The notes: generated by a model not told the origin, from the sequence alone. 5,166 nt of DNA from Candidatus Omnitrophota bacterium (GCA_016789035.1 JAEUSC010000280.1:1-5166), one strand, 5' to 3'; counted from the stretch's first letter, positions 1 through 5,102 are shown. A program made the numbers and translations.

Positions 1-187
1 GGGCAGGACACGTCGGAACATTCCCGTTCCATTCGGCGTCCGGCGAATACACCTTGTATCCCGGTCCTTCAGCCAGGAGACGGCCAAACATTTTGACCCT
101 CTCTTGCCGGGCCCACTCTTCATCCGCAAAAGCCGGATTAAATATCAAAATGCTCAACAAACACCCGAGTACGCTTTTCTTTAACAA
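1..187 (-). CDS. Exported protein of unknown function, N-terminal part (runs off the window)
   Basis: The minus strand reads open from a TTG at 187 to the window edge, giving about 62 residues. The N-terminus is a classic signal peptide: two lysines right after the start, a hydrophobic stretch (VLGCLLSILIF), then NPAFA followed by DEEW, so cleavage after AFA at about residue 20 is expected. The product should be periplasmic or secreted. The mature part begins DEEWARQERVKMFGRLL and continues with a Tyr/Pro/Gly-rich stretch; I recognise no family. The start is set by a GGGAGG ribosome site six bases upstream of the TTG, and there is no ATG before the signal peptide. The cysteine in the signal segment is not followed by a convincing lipoprotein pattern. 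The insertion-sequence remnant lies about 85 bp upstream, and I found no clear promoter between. The gene itself is well supported by signal peptide plus ribosome site; the function is unknown. Confidence 0.75.
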   Translation of the reverse strand, partial: MLKKSVLGCLLSILIFNPAFADEEWARQERVKMFGRLLAEGPGYKVYSPDAEWNGNVPTCPA

Positions 188-193
188 AATATT

Positions 194-199
194 CCTCCC
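194..199 (-). promoter_or_regulatory. Shine-Dalgarno site that decides a TTG start
   Basis: GGGAGG on the minus strand, six bases before the TTG at 187. It is the main reason to call a real gene here, because the frame has no ATG upstream of its signal peptide. Confidence 0.75.
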
Positions 200-272
200 G
201 CAGAAATTATTCAAAAATTCAAAACATGAGATGACTGATAACAAACAACATCCGGTTCTAGCTTAATTTTCC

Positions 273-295
273 CTTGCTTAAGTGGTGGCATTACA
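273..295 (+). repeat. Copy 1 of the insertion-sequence right-end repeat
   Basis: This 23-bp stretch runs from CTTGCTTAAG to GGCATTACA and matches 742-764 at 20 of 23 positions, in the same orientation. A normal left terminal repeat would be inverted. It is therefore either the right end of another, diverged copy that sat to the left, or a product of recombination. Similarity further left (about 239-272) is weak. Confidence 0.7.
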
Positions 296-750
296 TTACA
301 GAAATCATCGGTTACAGTCTAAGCATCCAGTCCAAAACCGATGACTGGCTTGATGCCCTGGAAATGGCCATCAACAACCGGGTCCCCAACGGGATCAAGG
401 ACACTTTGAAAGAACGCTTATTCTTAATCTCGGACAACGGTTGTCAACCAACGAGCAGCCGCTTCATGCTCAACTGCTCTCTGGCCGGCATCCAACAAAT
501 CTTCACGACCTGGTCCAATCCCAAGGGCAACGCCGACACTGAACGCGTCATCCGACTCATCAAAGAAGACTTTATCTGGATCAACGAATGGGACAACCCC
601 TTCGATCTTCAAGATGACCTGAAAACCTGGATAAACAATTACAACACCGACTTCCCGCACCAAGCTCTGTTTTTCAAAACGCCGGAAGAATTTTACAAAA
701 ACTGGTCAGTTAACAATGAACTCATCCTACACAAATATTCTCTTGCTTAA
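274..750 (+). pseudogene. IS3-family transposase (OrfB), N-terminally truncated
   Basis: The frame encodes the C-terminal part of an rve/DDE integrase-type transposase, which would cut and join insertion-sequence ends. Convincing homology starts near residue 9 (TEIIGYSLS). The second catalytic Asp is D54 in SDNGCQPT, and the Glu is E90 in GNADTERVIRLIKED. The D and E are separated by 35 residues, the spacing expected for IS3 and retroviral integrases. The IS3-typical C-terminus follows (YNTDFPHQALFFKTPEEFY). The first catalytic Asp and all N-terminal parts are absent: 158 residues remain where OrfB is usually about 270-300. The nominal TTG start lies inside the copied end repeat and has no ribosome site, so this is a dead fragment. 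The frame is otherwise free of stops, which suggests a fairly recent loss. Confidence 0.85.
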
Positions 751-764
751 CTAGGGGCATTACA
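742..764 (+). repeat. Insertion-sequence right terminal repeat (copy 2, true right end)
   Basis: This 23-bp segment runs from CTTGCTTAAC to GGGGCATTACA and contains the transposase stop codon (748-750). On the opposite strand it supplies the last codons and the TAA stop of the truncated nuclease-fusion gene. It matches 273-295 at 20 of 23 positions. Confidence 0.75.
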
Positions 765-1658
765 CTTATCATTGCGCGAACTGCGCACGATGATTTGTTG
801 GGCTTCCTTAATATAGGACTGCACAAAGGCGCGGGCGGCTTCGCCTGCCTTGGTCGACATCTCCGGACAATCAATCCCGCGCAGACGCAGTTCGTGACGG
901 GTGAACATGCCGAACCCCAAATCCAATCGCACTTTAAGGGTATCGCCGTCAATGACCCGCTCCACGTACGCCGCGTAGGTGAACAGTTGCGCGGCGGTGG
1001 CTTCAATTTTGGTGAGACGGTAATTGTCGTCGCGTTTGGAGGAACGCACAATGTCATTTTCCAGAACGCTTTTGCTTTCGCATTCACGAAAAATCCCGAA
1101 ACCCAGGTCAATTAACAGCCCCGAGTCTTCTCCCGCACCAACGGTGGGGCGCGTCACAATGCGGTAGGTGTAAAGCTCCCCGCGCAGAGGGACCAACGGC
1201 GTTTGGGGAGTTTTTCTCTTTGGTGGTAAAGGTTTGTCGTTGCTGTCCCGTCCCAATTTAATTTGTTCGCCGAGTTCTTCGGCGGTCCACTCGTTGGCTT
1301 TGGCTTGTTCTTCAAGACGCAAACGTTTTTTCTCATCACCAATCGCGATAAATCGACGATAATGACTCCAGCTCAAATGTGGCCCGCGGGCCACATTTGG
1401 CAGACTTGGATATTTTTGGGCGAACTTTAAACAGCGGTTGACCAGGCTCTTGTCGACCTTAAGGTCGCGGGCCAGATCCGCAATGACGTGCGCGCCGTAA
1501 TCGGCGCGGTCTTTATTCTGCAGAATGTGGCCGTGAATGATGCGCCCGGTTTCCCAATAGGTGCGCACGCGCTCGGATTCAACGCGCTGTTGGCCTTCGA
1601 TGAGCGTCTGCTTCACGCGCTTTAGGAGCGCTTCATATGTGGCGGGGATTTTGAGCAT
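747..1658 (-). CDS. DUF1016_N-SNase fusion nuclease, C-terminus cut off by an insertion sequence
   Basis: Residues 7-135 fit the DUF1016 N-terminal domain (YhcG type): a helical N-terminus with SERVRTYWETGRII, ADYGAHVIADLARDL, and LSWSHYRRFIAIGD at 95-108. A basic, Pro-rich linker (139-158) follows. Residues 229-298 begin a staphylococcal-nuclease (thermonuclease) fold: VIDGDT (D237, D239), then LRLRGIDCPE. R258, D263 and E266 align with the SNase catalytic or metal-binding Arg35, Asp40 and Glu43. Residues 163-225 look like a degenerate second copy of this module. The frame enters the insertion-sequence end after K298, adding CNAPS and a stop. Asp83-Lys84 of SNase would align with D297-K298, so the Arg87 equivalent and all later strands are lost. 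The protein is probably inactive as a nuclease, although the DUF1016_N part could still fold. The start at 1658 is the first ATG; its ribosome site (GAGAG) is weak and distant. A palindromic repeat ends 21 bp upstream. Its role was presumably in DNA processing, but the target is unknown. Confidence 0.85.
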   Translation of the reverse strand: MLKIPATYEALLKRVKQTLIEGQQRVESERVRTYWETGRIIHGHILQNKDRADYGAHVIADLARDLKVDKSLVNRCLKFAQKYPSLPNVARGPHLSWSHYRRFIAIGDEKKRLRLEEQAKANEWTAEELGEQIKLGRDSNDKPLPPKRKTPQTPLVPLRGELYTYRIVTRPTVGAGEDSGLLIDLGFGIFRECESKSVLENDIVRSSKRDDNYRLTKIEATAAQLFTYAAYVERVIDGDTLKVRLDLGFGMFTRHELRLRGIDCPEMSTKAGEAARAFVQSYIKEAQQIIVRSSRNDKCNAPS

Positions 1659-1679
1659 AGTTACTGCTACTCTCTTTCA

Positions 1680-1761
1680 CGTCATTGCGAGGCCGAAGGC
1701 CGAAGCAATCTAATACGCATCAGAGATTGCATCGGTCGCCTGCGGCTCCCGCGCAATGACG
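1680..1761 (-). repeat. Palindromic CATTGCGAG-type repeat, copy A (reverse orientation)
   Basis: The ends CGTCATTGCG (1680-1689) and CGCAATGACG (1752-1761) are perfect inverted repeats. An inner pair, GCAATCT (1705-1711) and AGATTGC (1724-1730), would close a long imperfect hairpin. Read on the minus strand it contains GCGTATTAGATTGC, matching copies B and C on the plus strand, so it has the opposite orientation. It lies between the GIY-YIG gene and the DUF1016_N-SNase gene. Repeats with these CATTGCGAG and AGCAATCT words occur in high copy in many bacterial genomes. Confidence 0.85.
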
Positions 1762-1786
1762 AACACTACAGGCTACGTCCTGACGC

Positions 1787-2077
1787 TTATATCTCTTCAT
1801 ATAAATCTCGTCGTTCTAAATTAAATGCGTCGATCAAAGCATCTTTCTTCTTTCGTGATCCCGCCTTGATCTGTTTCTCTCTTGCAATCGCTTCCATCAA
1901 ACCTTCAAACACTTCGTAATACACCAATTTTGTTGCGTTATATTTTTGTGTAAACCCGCTCAATTTTTGTTTATGCTCCCACACACGCTTTTTTAAATCA
2001 CTTGTAACTCCTGTATAAAGGACGGTATGCGCGGGGTTTGTCAGCATATAGACGTAGCCTTTTTTCTCACCACTCAT
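1787..2077 (-). CDS. Standalone GIY-YIG domain protein (small COG2827/UPF0213-like nuclease)
   Basis: This 96-residue protein has the full length usual for the small GIY-YIG group. The GIY part is Y8-V9-Y10, the YIG part Y21-T22-G23, followed by the conserved Arg (R31) and His (H35) in KKRVWEHK, N47 in KYN, and the metal-site Glu (E67) in AIAREKQIKAGSRKKK. All expected catalytic positions are present, so it may be an active single-strand-nicking endonuclease. No additional DNA-binding domain is fused, and the biological role of these small proteins is poorly known. The ATG at 2077 is chosen because the family begins a few residues before GYVYML and the upstream frame hits a stop at once. The ribosome site is weak (only GAG). 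No promoter was recognised. It sits between copies of one palindromic repeat family in opposite orientations, with no operon partner. Confidence 0.9.
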   Translation of the reverse strand: MSGEKKGYVYMLTNPAHTVLYTGVTSDLKKRVWEHKQKLSGFTQKYNATKLVYYEVFEGLMEAIAREKQIKAGSRKKKDALIDAFNLERRDLYEEI

Positions 2078-2138
2078 AGCTCATGTTCCCATGCATGCCA
2101 TTGCATCTCACTTATCAGGCAGCTCCCCCGGGCTCTCT

Positions 2139-2238
2139 GTCATTGCGAGCGACCAACGGGAGCGAAGCAATCTTACTCAGCGTATTAGATTGTTTCGTCG
2201 CTTACCAAGATTATCCGCAAGGCGCTCCTCGCAATGAC
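2139..2238 (+). repeat. Palindromic CATTGCGAG-type repeat, copy B
   Basis: GTCATTGCGAG (2139-2149) and CTCGCAATGAC (2228-2238) are perfect inverted ends of a 100-bp unit. Inside, GCAATCT and AGATTG form a second, central inverted pair. Positions 2170-2242 match 2281-2353 in copy C at 69 of 73 positions. A small open frame over this unit on the plus strand is a by-product of the repeat and not a gene. Confidence 0.85.
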
Positions 2239-2265
2239 GAAGAGCTCCCCCTTCAACAATCATAG

Positions 2266-2350
2266 CGTCATTGCGACGCGATCTTATTCAGCGTATTAGA
2301 TTGCTTCGTCGCTTACCAAGACTATCCGCACGGCGCTCCTCGCAATGACG
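2266..2350 (+). repeat. Palindromic CATTGCGAG-type repeat, copy C (shortened left arm)
   Basis: Its ends CGTCATTGCG and CGCAATGACG are inverted repeats as in copy A. Its right three quarters are nearly identical to copy B (69 of 73 positions), but the left arm lacks the segment containing GGGAGCGAAG, so the hairpin is no longer fully paired. AGCTCCCCC stands shortly before both copy B (2121-2129) and copy C (2242-2250), which suggests a tandem duplication of a larger unit. Confidence 0.85.
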
Positions 2351-2390
2351 AAGGATTGTTTACCTTTTCTAAATAATAAAAACCTTGGTA

Positions 2391-2439
2391 GACAAACAAA
2401 AAAAGAGTAAATCAGGAATTCTGTCCTGACTTACTCTTT
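2391..2439 (-). terminator. Rho-independent terminator downstream of the DUF2934 gene
   Basis: Two 16-nt arms, 2424-2439 and 2402-2417, pair completely apart from one G-U wobble in the minus-strand transcript, around a 6-nt loop. They are followed by TTTTTTTGTTTG on the minus strand. The U tract is on one side only, so the terminator serves minus-strand transcription, ending the DUF2934 message about 30 nt after its stop codon. It also shields the repeat region and the GIY-YIG gene from read-through. Confidence 0.9.
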
Positions 2440-2467
2440 GGCAATGACCCGCTCTGAATTAAAAATA

Positions 2468-2698
2468 TTATTGCAAGCCTTCCTTAACGATCCGCTCAGC
2501 CTGGGCCCAATCTTCCTGATGGTAACCATGCTTATAACCGCGCTGAGCGTAAAGCTCGTAGGCCTTGGCTGACACGCGGCGGTTGTATTCTTCCTGATCC
2601 AGCTTTGCGATGGTGTCCAGATGATCCTGCGCTTCAATCACCTTCTTGCGCGCCGTTGTCTTGCGAATGCGGGGCATTTTGTCGTCGTTTGGTTTCAT
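2468..2698 (-). CDS. Small DUF2934 domain protein
   Basis: This is a 76-residue cytoplasmic protein. The first 40 residues are charged and basic (KMPRIRKTTARKK), then a helix (VIEAQDHLDTIAKLDQEEYNRR). The C-terminal half matches the DUF2934 signature: AKAYELYAQRG (44-54), HG at 57-58, and EDWAQAERIVKEG (62-74). The function of DUF2934 is unknown. The ATG at 2698 is preferred over a second at 2677 because AGGGAGG lies five bases before it. It has its own sigma-70-like promoter (2838-2866), a leader of about 130 nt, and a strong terminator, so it is likely expressed as a single-gene message. Because no terminator follows the acetyltransferase gene 184 bp upstream, read-through from that operon is also possible. 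Confidence 0.88.
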   Translation of the reverse strand: MKPNDDKMPRIRKTTARKKVIEAQDHLDTIAKLDQEEYNRRVSAKAYELYAQRGYKHGYHQEDWAQAERIVKEGLQ

Positions 2699-2837
2699 TT
2701 AAACCTCCCTATTAGGCAATCCGTTTGAAGCAAAAATTTATCCATCTGTCATCAGCAGCAAAACAGGCTGGAAAAAACGCATCCAAGATCAAAGGAGACT
2801 TTAACGCAGTCTATCAACATCCATTTGGAATGTTTGT

Positions 2838-2866
2838 AATATAGATTTCATCCGCGGAGTTGTCAA
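2838..2866 (-). promoter_or_regulatory. Sigma-70-type promoter for the DUF2934 gene
   Basis: A perfect -35 TTGACA (2861-2866) and -10 TATATT (2838-2843) are separated by exactly 17 bp on the minus strand. Transcription should begin near 2831, leaving about 130 nt before the ATG at 2698. The -35 box lies 17 bp after the acetyltransferase stop codon. Confidence 0.75.
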
Positions 2867-2882
2867 GCCATTGGACCAAAAT

Positions 2883-3557
2883 TTAAGAGGCCTGTTGCGG
2901 GCGATCCTGCACGCTCATGCCGAACAGATAAAACGGCGTTTCACGGCCCAGGGCGTATTTGAGAAAGGTCCGCCGCGAATCATAAACAATGTGAAATCCC
3001 ATGCTGATAAAAAAATCATTCGGGTCCTGCGACATGGTACTAAACTGCACGCCCGGGACATTCTTATCGTATAAAAGCTGCACGGCCCTTAAGATCAGGC
3101 GGCTGCCCACGCGCTGACCGCGATAACCGTCACGCACGTTAATGTGAAACGTGGACGGATATTGGTGTGAGAAATCCGGCACGCGGAATTCCCCCTTTAA
3201 ATAACTTTTCAAAGAATGATACGCAAAAGCGAGCGTCTTGGGATGAAACAGCACCCCGCGCCACAGCGCCTTGCCCAACACAGGCAATAAAATCCGCCCC
3301 AGATATTCACGATTCATTTTGCGGATGTTAAGCGTTCCAATGACGTAACCAATGACCTGGCCATTGACCTCGGCCACAAAACAGGCCTCGGGTTCAAAAT
3401 CGGTATAATAACGCGTAAGTGCATCCGCCACAATTTCGGGGTCGTCGCAAAACAAATGCGGCTGATGCAAGAATGACGTTTCATAATTGATCTTACGGAT
3501 GATCACCCGGTCAGACGGACGATACGGACGGATGATCACGTCCGATTCATTGGCCAT
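2883..3557 (-). CDS. GNAT-family N-acetyltransferase
   Basis: This 224-residue protein should transfer an acyl group from acyl-CoA to an amine; the substrate is unknown. It starts MANESDVIIRPYRPSDR, the usual first strand and helix of the fold. Residues 58-76 (ACFVAEVNGQVIGYVIGTL) are the central hairpin. Motif A is HINVRDGYRGQRVGSRL (138-154) with the acetyl-CoA loop R146-G-Q-R-V-G-S152. The MGF motif typical of the GNAT C-terminus follows. About 60 residues (77-136), mainly helical and basic, separate these strands, where many GNATs have a short turn. This resembles acetyltransferases related to the OGA C-terminal domain, but that is tentative. The ATG at 3557 is chosen over an earlier in-frame ATG because GGAGG stands six bases before it and the homology begins there. 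Its start overlaps the end of the PIG-L gene by 11 nt, so the two are probably translationally coupled. There is no signal peptide, so it acts in the cytoplasm. Confidence 0.9.
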   Translation of the reverse strand: MANESDVIIRPYRPSDRVIIRKINYETSFLHQPHLFCDDPEIVADALTRYYTDFEPEACFVAEVNGQVIGYVIGTLNIRKMNREYLGRILLPVLGKALWRGVLFHPKTLAFAYHSLKSYLKGEFRVPDFSHQYPSTFHINVRDGYRGQRVGSRLILRAVQLLYDKNVPGVQFSTMSQDPNDFFISMGFHIVYDSRRTFLKYALGRETPFYLFGMSVQDRPQQAS

Positions 3558-4908
3558 GAACGACCTCCAATATTTGCCAGGCGGTTGACTGCATGGGAAG
3601 GTTCTGCACATGCAGGTCCACAAACGTCATCATTCGGTCCGGCATGGCTAAGACCTTGAAAGGAACGGTTATTAAAACATCGCTGCCTAAGCGGTGGATG
3701 TCCACCCTCGTGTGTGCCAGACGTTTTTTACCGTCTAGGACGGTGAGCTCCAGCTCCTGATTGACCTTCAGATTTAATTTAGGCATCGATTCAAACGGCT
3801 GATTTTTGGCAAAACCGAACAGATACACATCCAGGCGCAGGTTCTTTAACGACTTTTGTCCTAAGTGAATTCTCACAAAAAGCCTTTCTTGGTCAGCCCC
3901 GTAACTGACGGCCTTGAGAATGAAGTCGCCGTTTTTCGTTCTCTTTTGAGCAATGTAGGACTTTTCATCCGGGGCCTGGGCGGGTTTTAAAACAACGGGA
4001 ACCGTGTGGAAAAACAACTCATTGGCCCGGACAAACGTAAACAAATATTGAGGCTTGTAGGGAATCTGCGTGCGGTGAAAAGCGACAGCCTCTTTCTTTC
4101 GGGTCACATCCTCGTCGGGCAGTTCTAAGACCATCCAGGGCGGCTGTCCCAAACGAAGCGGGGCCGGCGGCTGCAGAAGTTCCGCCGTGTGCAGTCCCAG
4201 CGGACGCGGCCAGCCGGTGTAATGCACCAAATAGGTGACCAAATCCGGCGGCGCCATTTCCCCTTGGAGACTCCAGAGGGCCGCCTGCACAAAAAGAAAA
4301 GCGGCCTGATGGTCAGGATTGCGGTCGGCCGGATGCGTGACAAACACCTTGGTCGGGGCAAAATCTTTAATGAGCGTCCGTATATCTTTAAAAATATTCT
4401 CGGGACGGTACGGCGCCTGATACGACGGACTGGAGGCATACGGCACCTGGGTGACGCGGGTTAAGATGCTTCGAAACGGCCGCGGCGCCTGCCAGTATTT
4501 CTTGATCATATTGAGCGTCCCGAAATCCGGATATCCCAAAAACACCAAATCTTCGGTCTTTAAACCCAAATGCCCCGCGGCTTGCCCGGCTTCGGTTTGC
4601 CGCAGCTCCCCCATTTTTAACGCCCCCGAGCGGCTCAAGATGGGTCTTTTCTTATAATACAAAAAAGCGAGGGAATTGCTGTCGCCGTTGGTGAGATACA
4701 CAATCTTGACGGGAATATTGTTGCGGACGGCCTGCTGGATCAATCCGCCGGTTCCAATAATGTCGTCATCCGGATGCGGGGCCACAATGAGCAAACGGTC
4801 CGCCGGCGACAACATAAACTCCACCGGCTTTTCTTCAGCCTCCGCCAAAGTATGAACAAGCAACGAACACATGAAGACCTTTAACAGTAATTTTTTTCCA
4901 AAGCCCAT
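3547..4908 (-). CDS. Secreted PIG-L/LmbE-family deacetylase with a beta-rich C-terminal extension
   Basis: This 453-residue protein belongs to the PIG-L (LmbE/MshB-like) zinc deacetylases, which remove acetyl groups from N-acetylated sugars and related amides. Residues 1-24 form a signal peptide (KK, then LLLKVFMCSLLVHTLAEA), so it should be exported, unlike the cytoplasmic MshB and BshB enzymes. The zinc motif APHPDDD is at 43-49 (H45 and D48 expected ligands, D47 expected base), and the family's GELRQTEA motif at 100-107. HPADRNPDH at 192-200 carries H200, the expected third ligand, so the enzyme looks intact. The catalytic domain ends near 305. Residues 325-453 are dominated by alternating hydrophobic stretches that suggest a beta-sandwich I cannot assign. 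The ATG at 4908 has no clear ribosome site, but a TAG lies in frame upstream and a later Met would destroy the signal peptide. It is the first gene of an operon with the GNAT gene. Confidence 0.92.
   Translation of the reverse strand: MGFGKKLLLKVFMCSLLVHTLAEAEEKPVEFMLSPADRLLIVAPHPDDDIIGTGGLIQQAVRNNIPVKIVYLTNGDSNSLAFLYYKKRPILSRSGALKMGELRQTEAGQAAGHLGLKTEDLVFLGYPDFGTLNMIKKYWQAPRPFRSILTRVTQVPYASSPSYQAPYRPENIFKDIRTLIKDFAPTKVFVTHPADRNPDHQAAFLFVQAALWSLQGEMAPPDLVTYLVHYTGWPRPLGLHTAELLQPPAPLRLGQPPWMVLELPDEDVTRKKEAVAFHRTQIPYKPQYLFTFVRANELFFHTVPVVLKPAQAPDEKSYIAQKRTKNGDFILKAVSYGADQERLFVRIHLGQKSLKNLRLDVYLFGFAKNQPFESMPKLNLKVNQELELTVLDGKKRLAHTRVDIHRLGSDVLITVPFKVLAMPDRMMTFVDLHVQNLPMQSTAWQILEVVHGQ
3564..3568 (-). 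promoter_or_regulatory. Shine-Dalgarno site of the acetyltransferase, inside the PIG-L gene
   Basis: GGAGG on the minus strand lies within the last codons of the deacetylase gene (LEVVHGQ), six bases before the ATG at 3557. It fixes the acetyltransferase start and supports coupled translation of the pair. Confidence 0.85.
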
Positions 4909-5011
4909 AACGTTGAAATGGAATTTAACGGCCGGCTAACCCCGATTGCTACACTCCCACCGTCGCGATCAGGCCGGTTACGTGATTTATTTGTTCAACA
5001 AAAACATTGGC

Positions 5012-5020
5012 ATTATATCA
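5012..5020 (-). promoter_or_regulatory. Extended -10 promoter for the PIG-L/GNAT operon
   Basis: On the minus strand TGATATAAT gives a perfect TATAAT (5012-5017) preceded by the TGn element of extended -10 promoters. No good -35 box is visible 16-18 bp upstream, which extended -10 promoters tolerate. Transcription would begin near 5005, giving a leader of roughly 97 nt before the ATG at 4908. Confidence 0.55.
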
Positions 5021-5102
5021 AAGCGCCCTTAAAAAGTTTTAGCTAATTGCTTTTCTTTACAGGAACACCATTCTTTGGCAATTAAAAAAACCTATCTTGG
5101 CT

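Larger units (their letters stand above)
273..764 (+). mobile_element. IS3-family insertion sequence remnant, 3' part only
   Basis: The segment holds the C-terminal half of an IS3-type transposase frame, whose TAA stop lies inside the terminal repeat, as is usual for this family. The right end is placed at 764 (ending GGGGCATTACA, so the element would start 5'-TG on the other strand). That point is exactly where the nuclease-fusion gene on the opposite strand loses its homology. The left end, the helix-turn-helix frame and the first third or so of the integrase domain are missing. On the left the remnant begins with a second copy of the right-end sequence in the same orientation, not an inverted left end, so this is a rearranged fragment and not a complete insertion. 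No target-site duplication can be recognised because the true left end is gone. It cannot be autonomous. Confidence 0.8.

Noticed and set aside
54..266. Plus-strand frame of 70 residues
   Set aside because: It runs opposite the signal-peptide gene, has no family likeness and no ribosome site. The minus frame explains the sequence better.
765..777. Resemblance of the nuclease gene's last native codons to the CGCAATGACG repeat end
   Set aside because: CGCAATGATAAG encodes RNDK in the frame and position where SNase has Asp83-Lys84, so it is read as gene sequence and the similarity as coincidence.
722..1111. Overlapping minus- and plus-strand frames inside the DUF1016_N-SNase gene
   Set aside because: They are in other frames of a gene with clear domain homology, and their products are Pro/Arg/Cys-rich with no recognisable domain.
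2083..2265. Plus-strand frame of 60 residues across palindromic copy B
   Set aside because: Its sequence is simply the translated repeat (RATNGSEAI, RNDEE), a common false gene in genomes with this repeat family.
1680..2350. CRISPR array
   Set aside because: There are only three copies in two orientations, each a long internal palindrome, with no regular spacers and no cas gene.
2431..2637. Second minus-strand frame overlapping the DUF2934 gene
   Set aside because: It runs through the terminator stem and is a shifted frame of the DUF2934 gene, which has the promoter and ribosome site.
2738..2782. Fourteen-residue frame (MRFFQPVLLLMTDG) in the DUF2934 leader
   Set aside because: It has no ribosome site and no attenuator-like codon run. 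Chance is the simpler explanation.
3558..3623. Longer acetyltransferase with 22 extra N-terminal residues
   Set aside because: The extra part (MWTCMCRTFPCSQPP) lies within the PIG-L gene in another frame and has no ribosome site. The GGAGG at 3564-3568 points to the ATG at 3557.
4125..4657. Three further frames on both strands inside the PIG-L gene
   Set aside because: They are shadows of the deacetylase gene, Arg-rich and without starts supported by ribosome sites.
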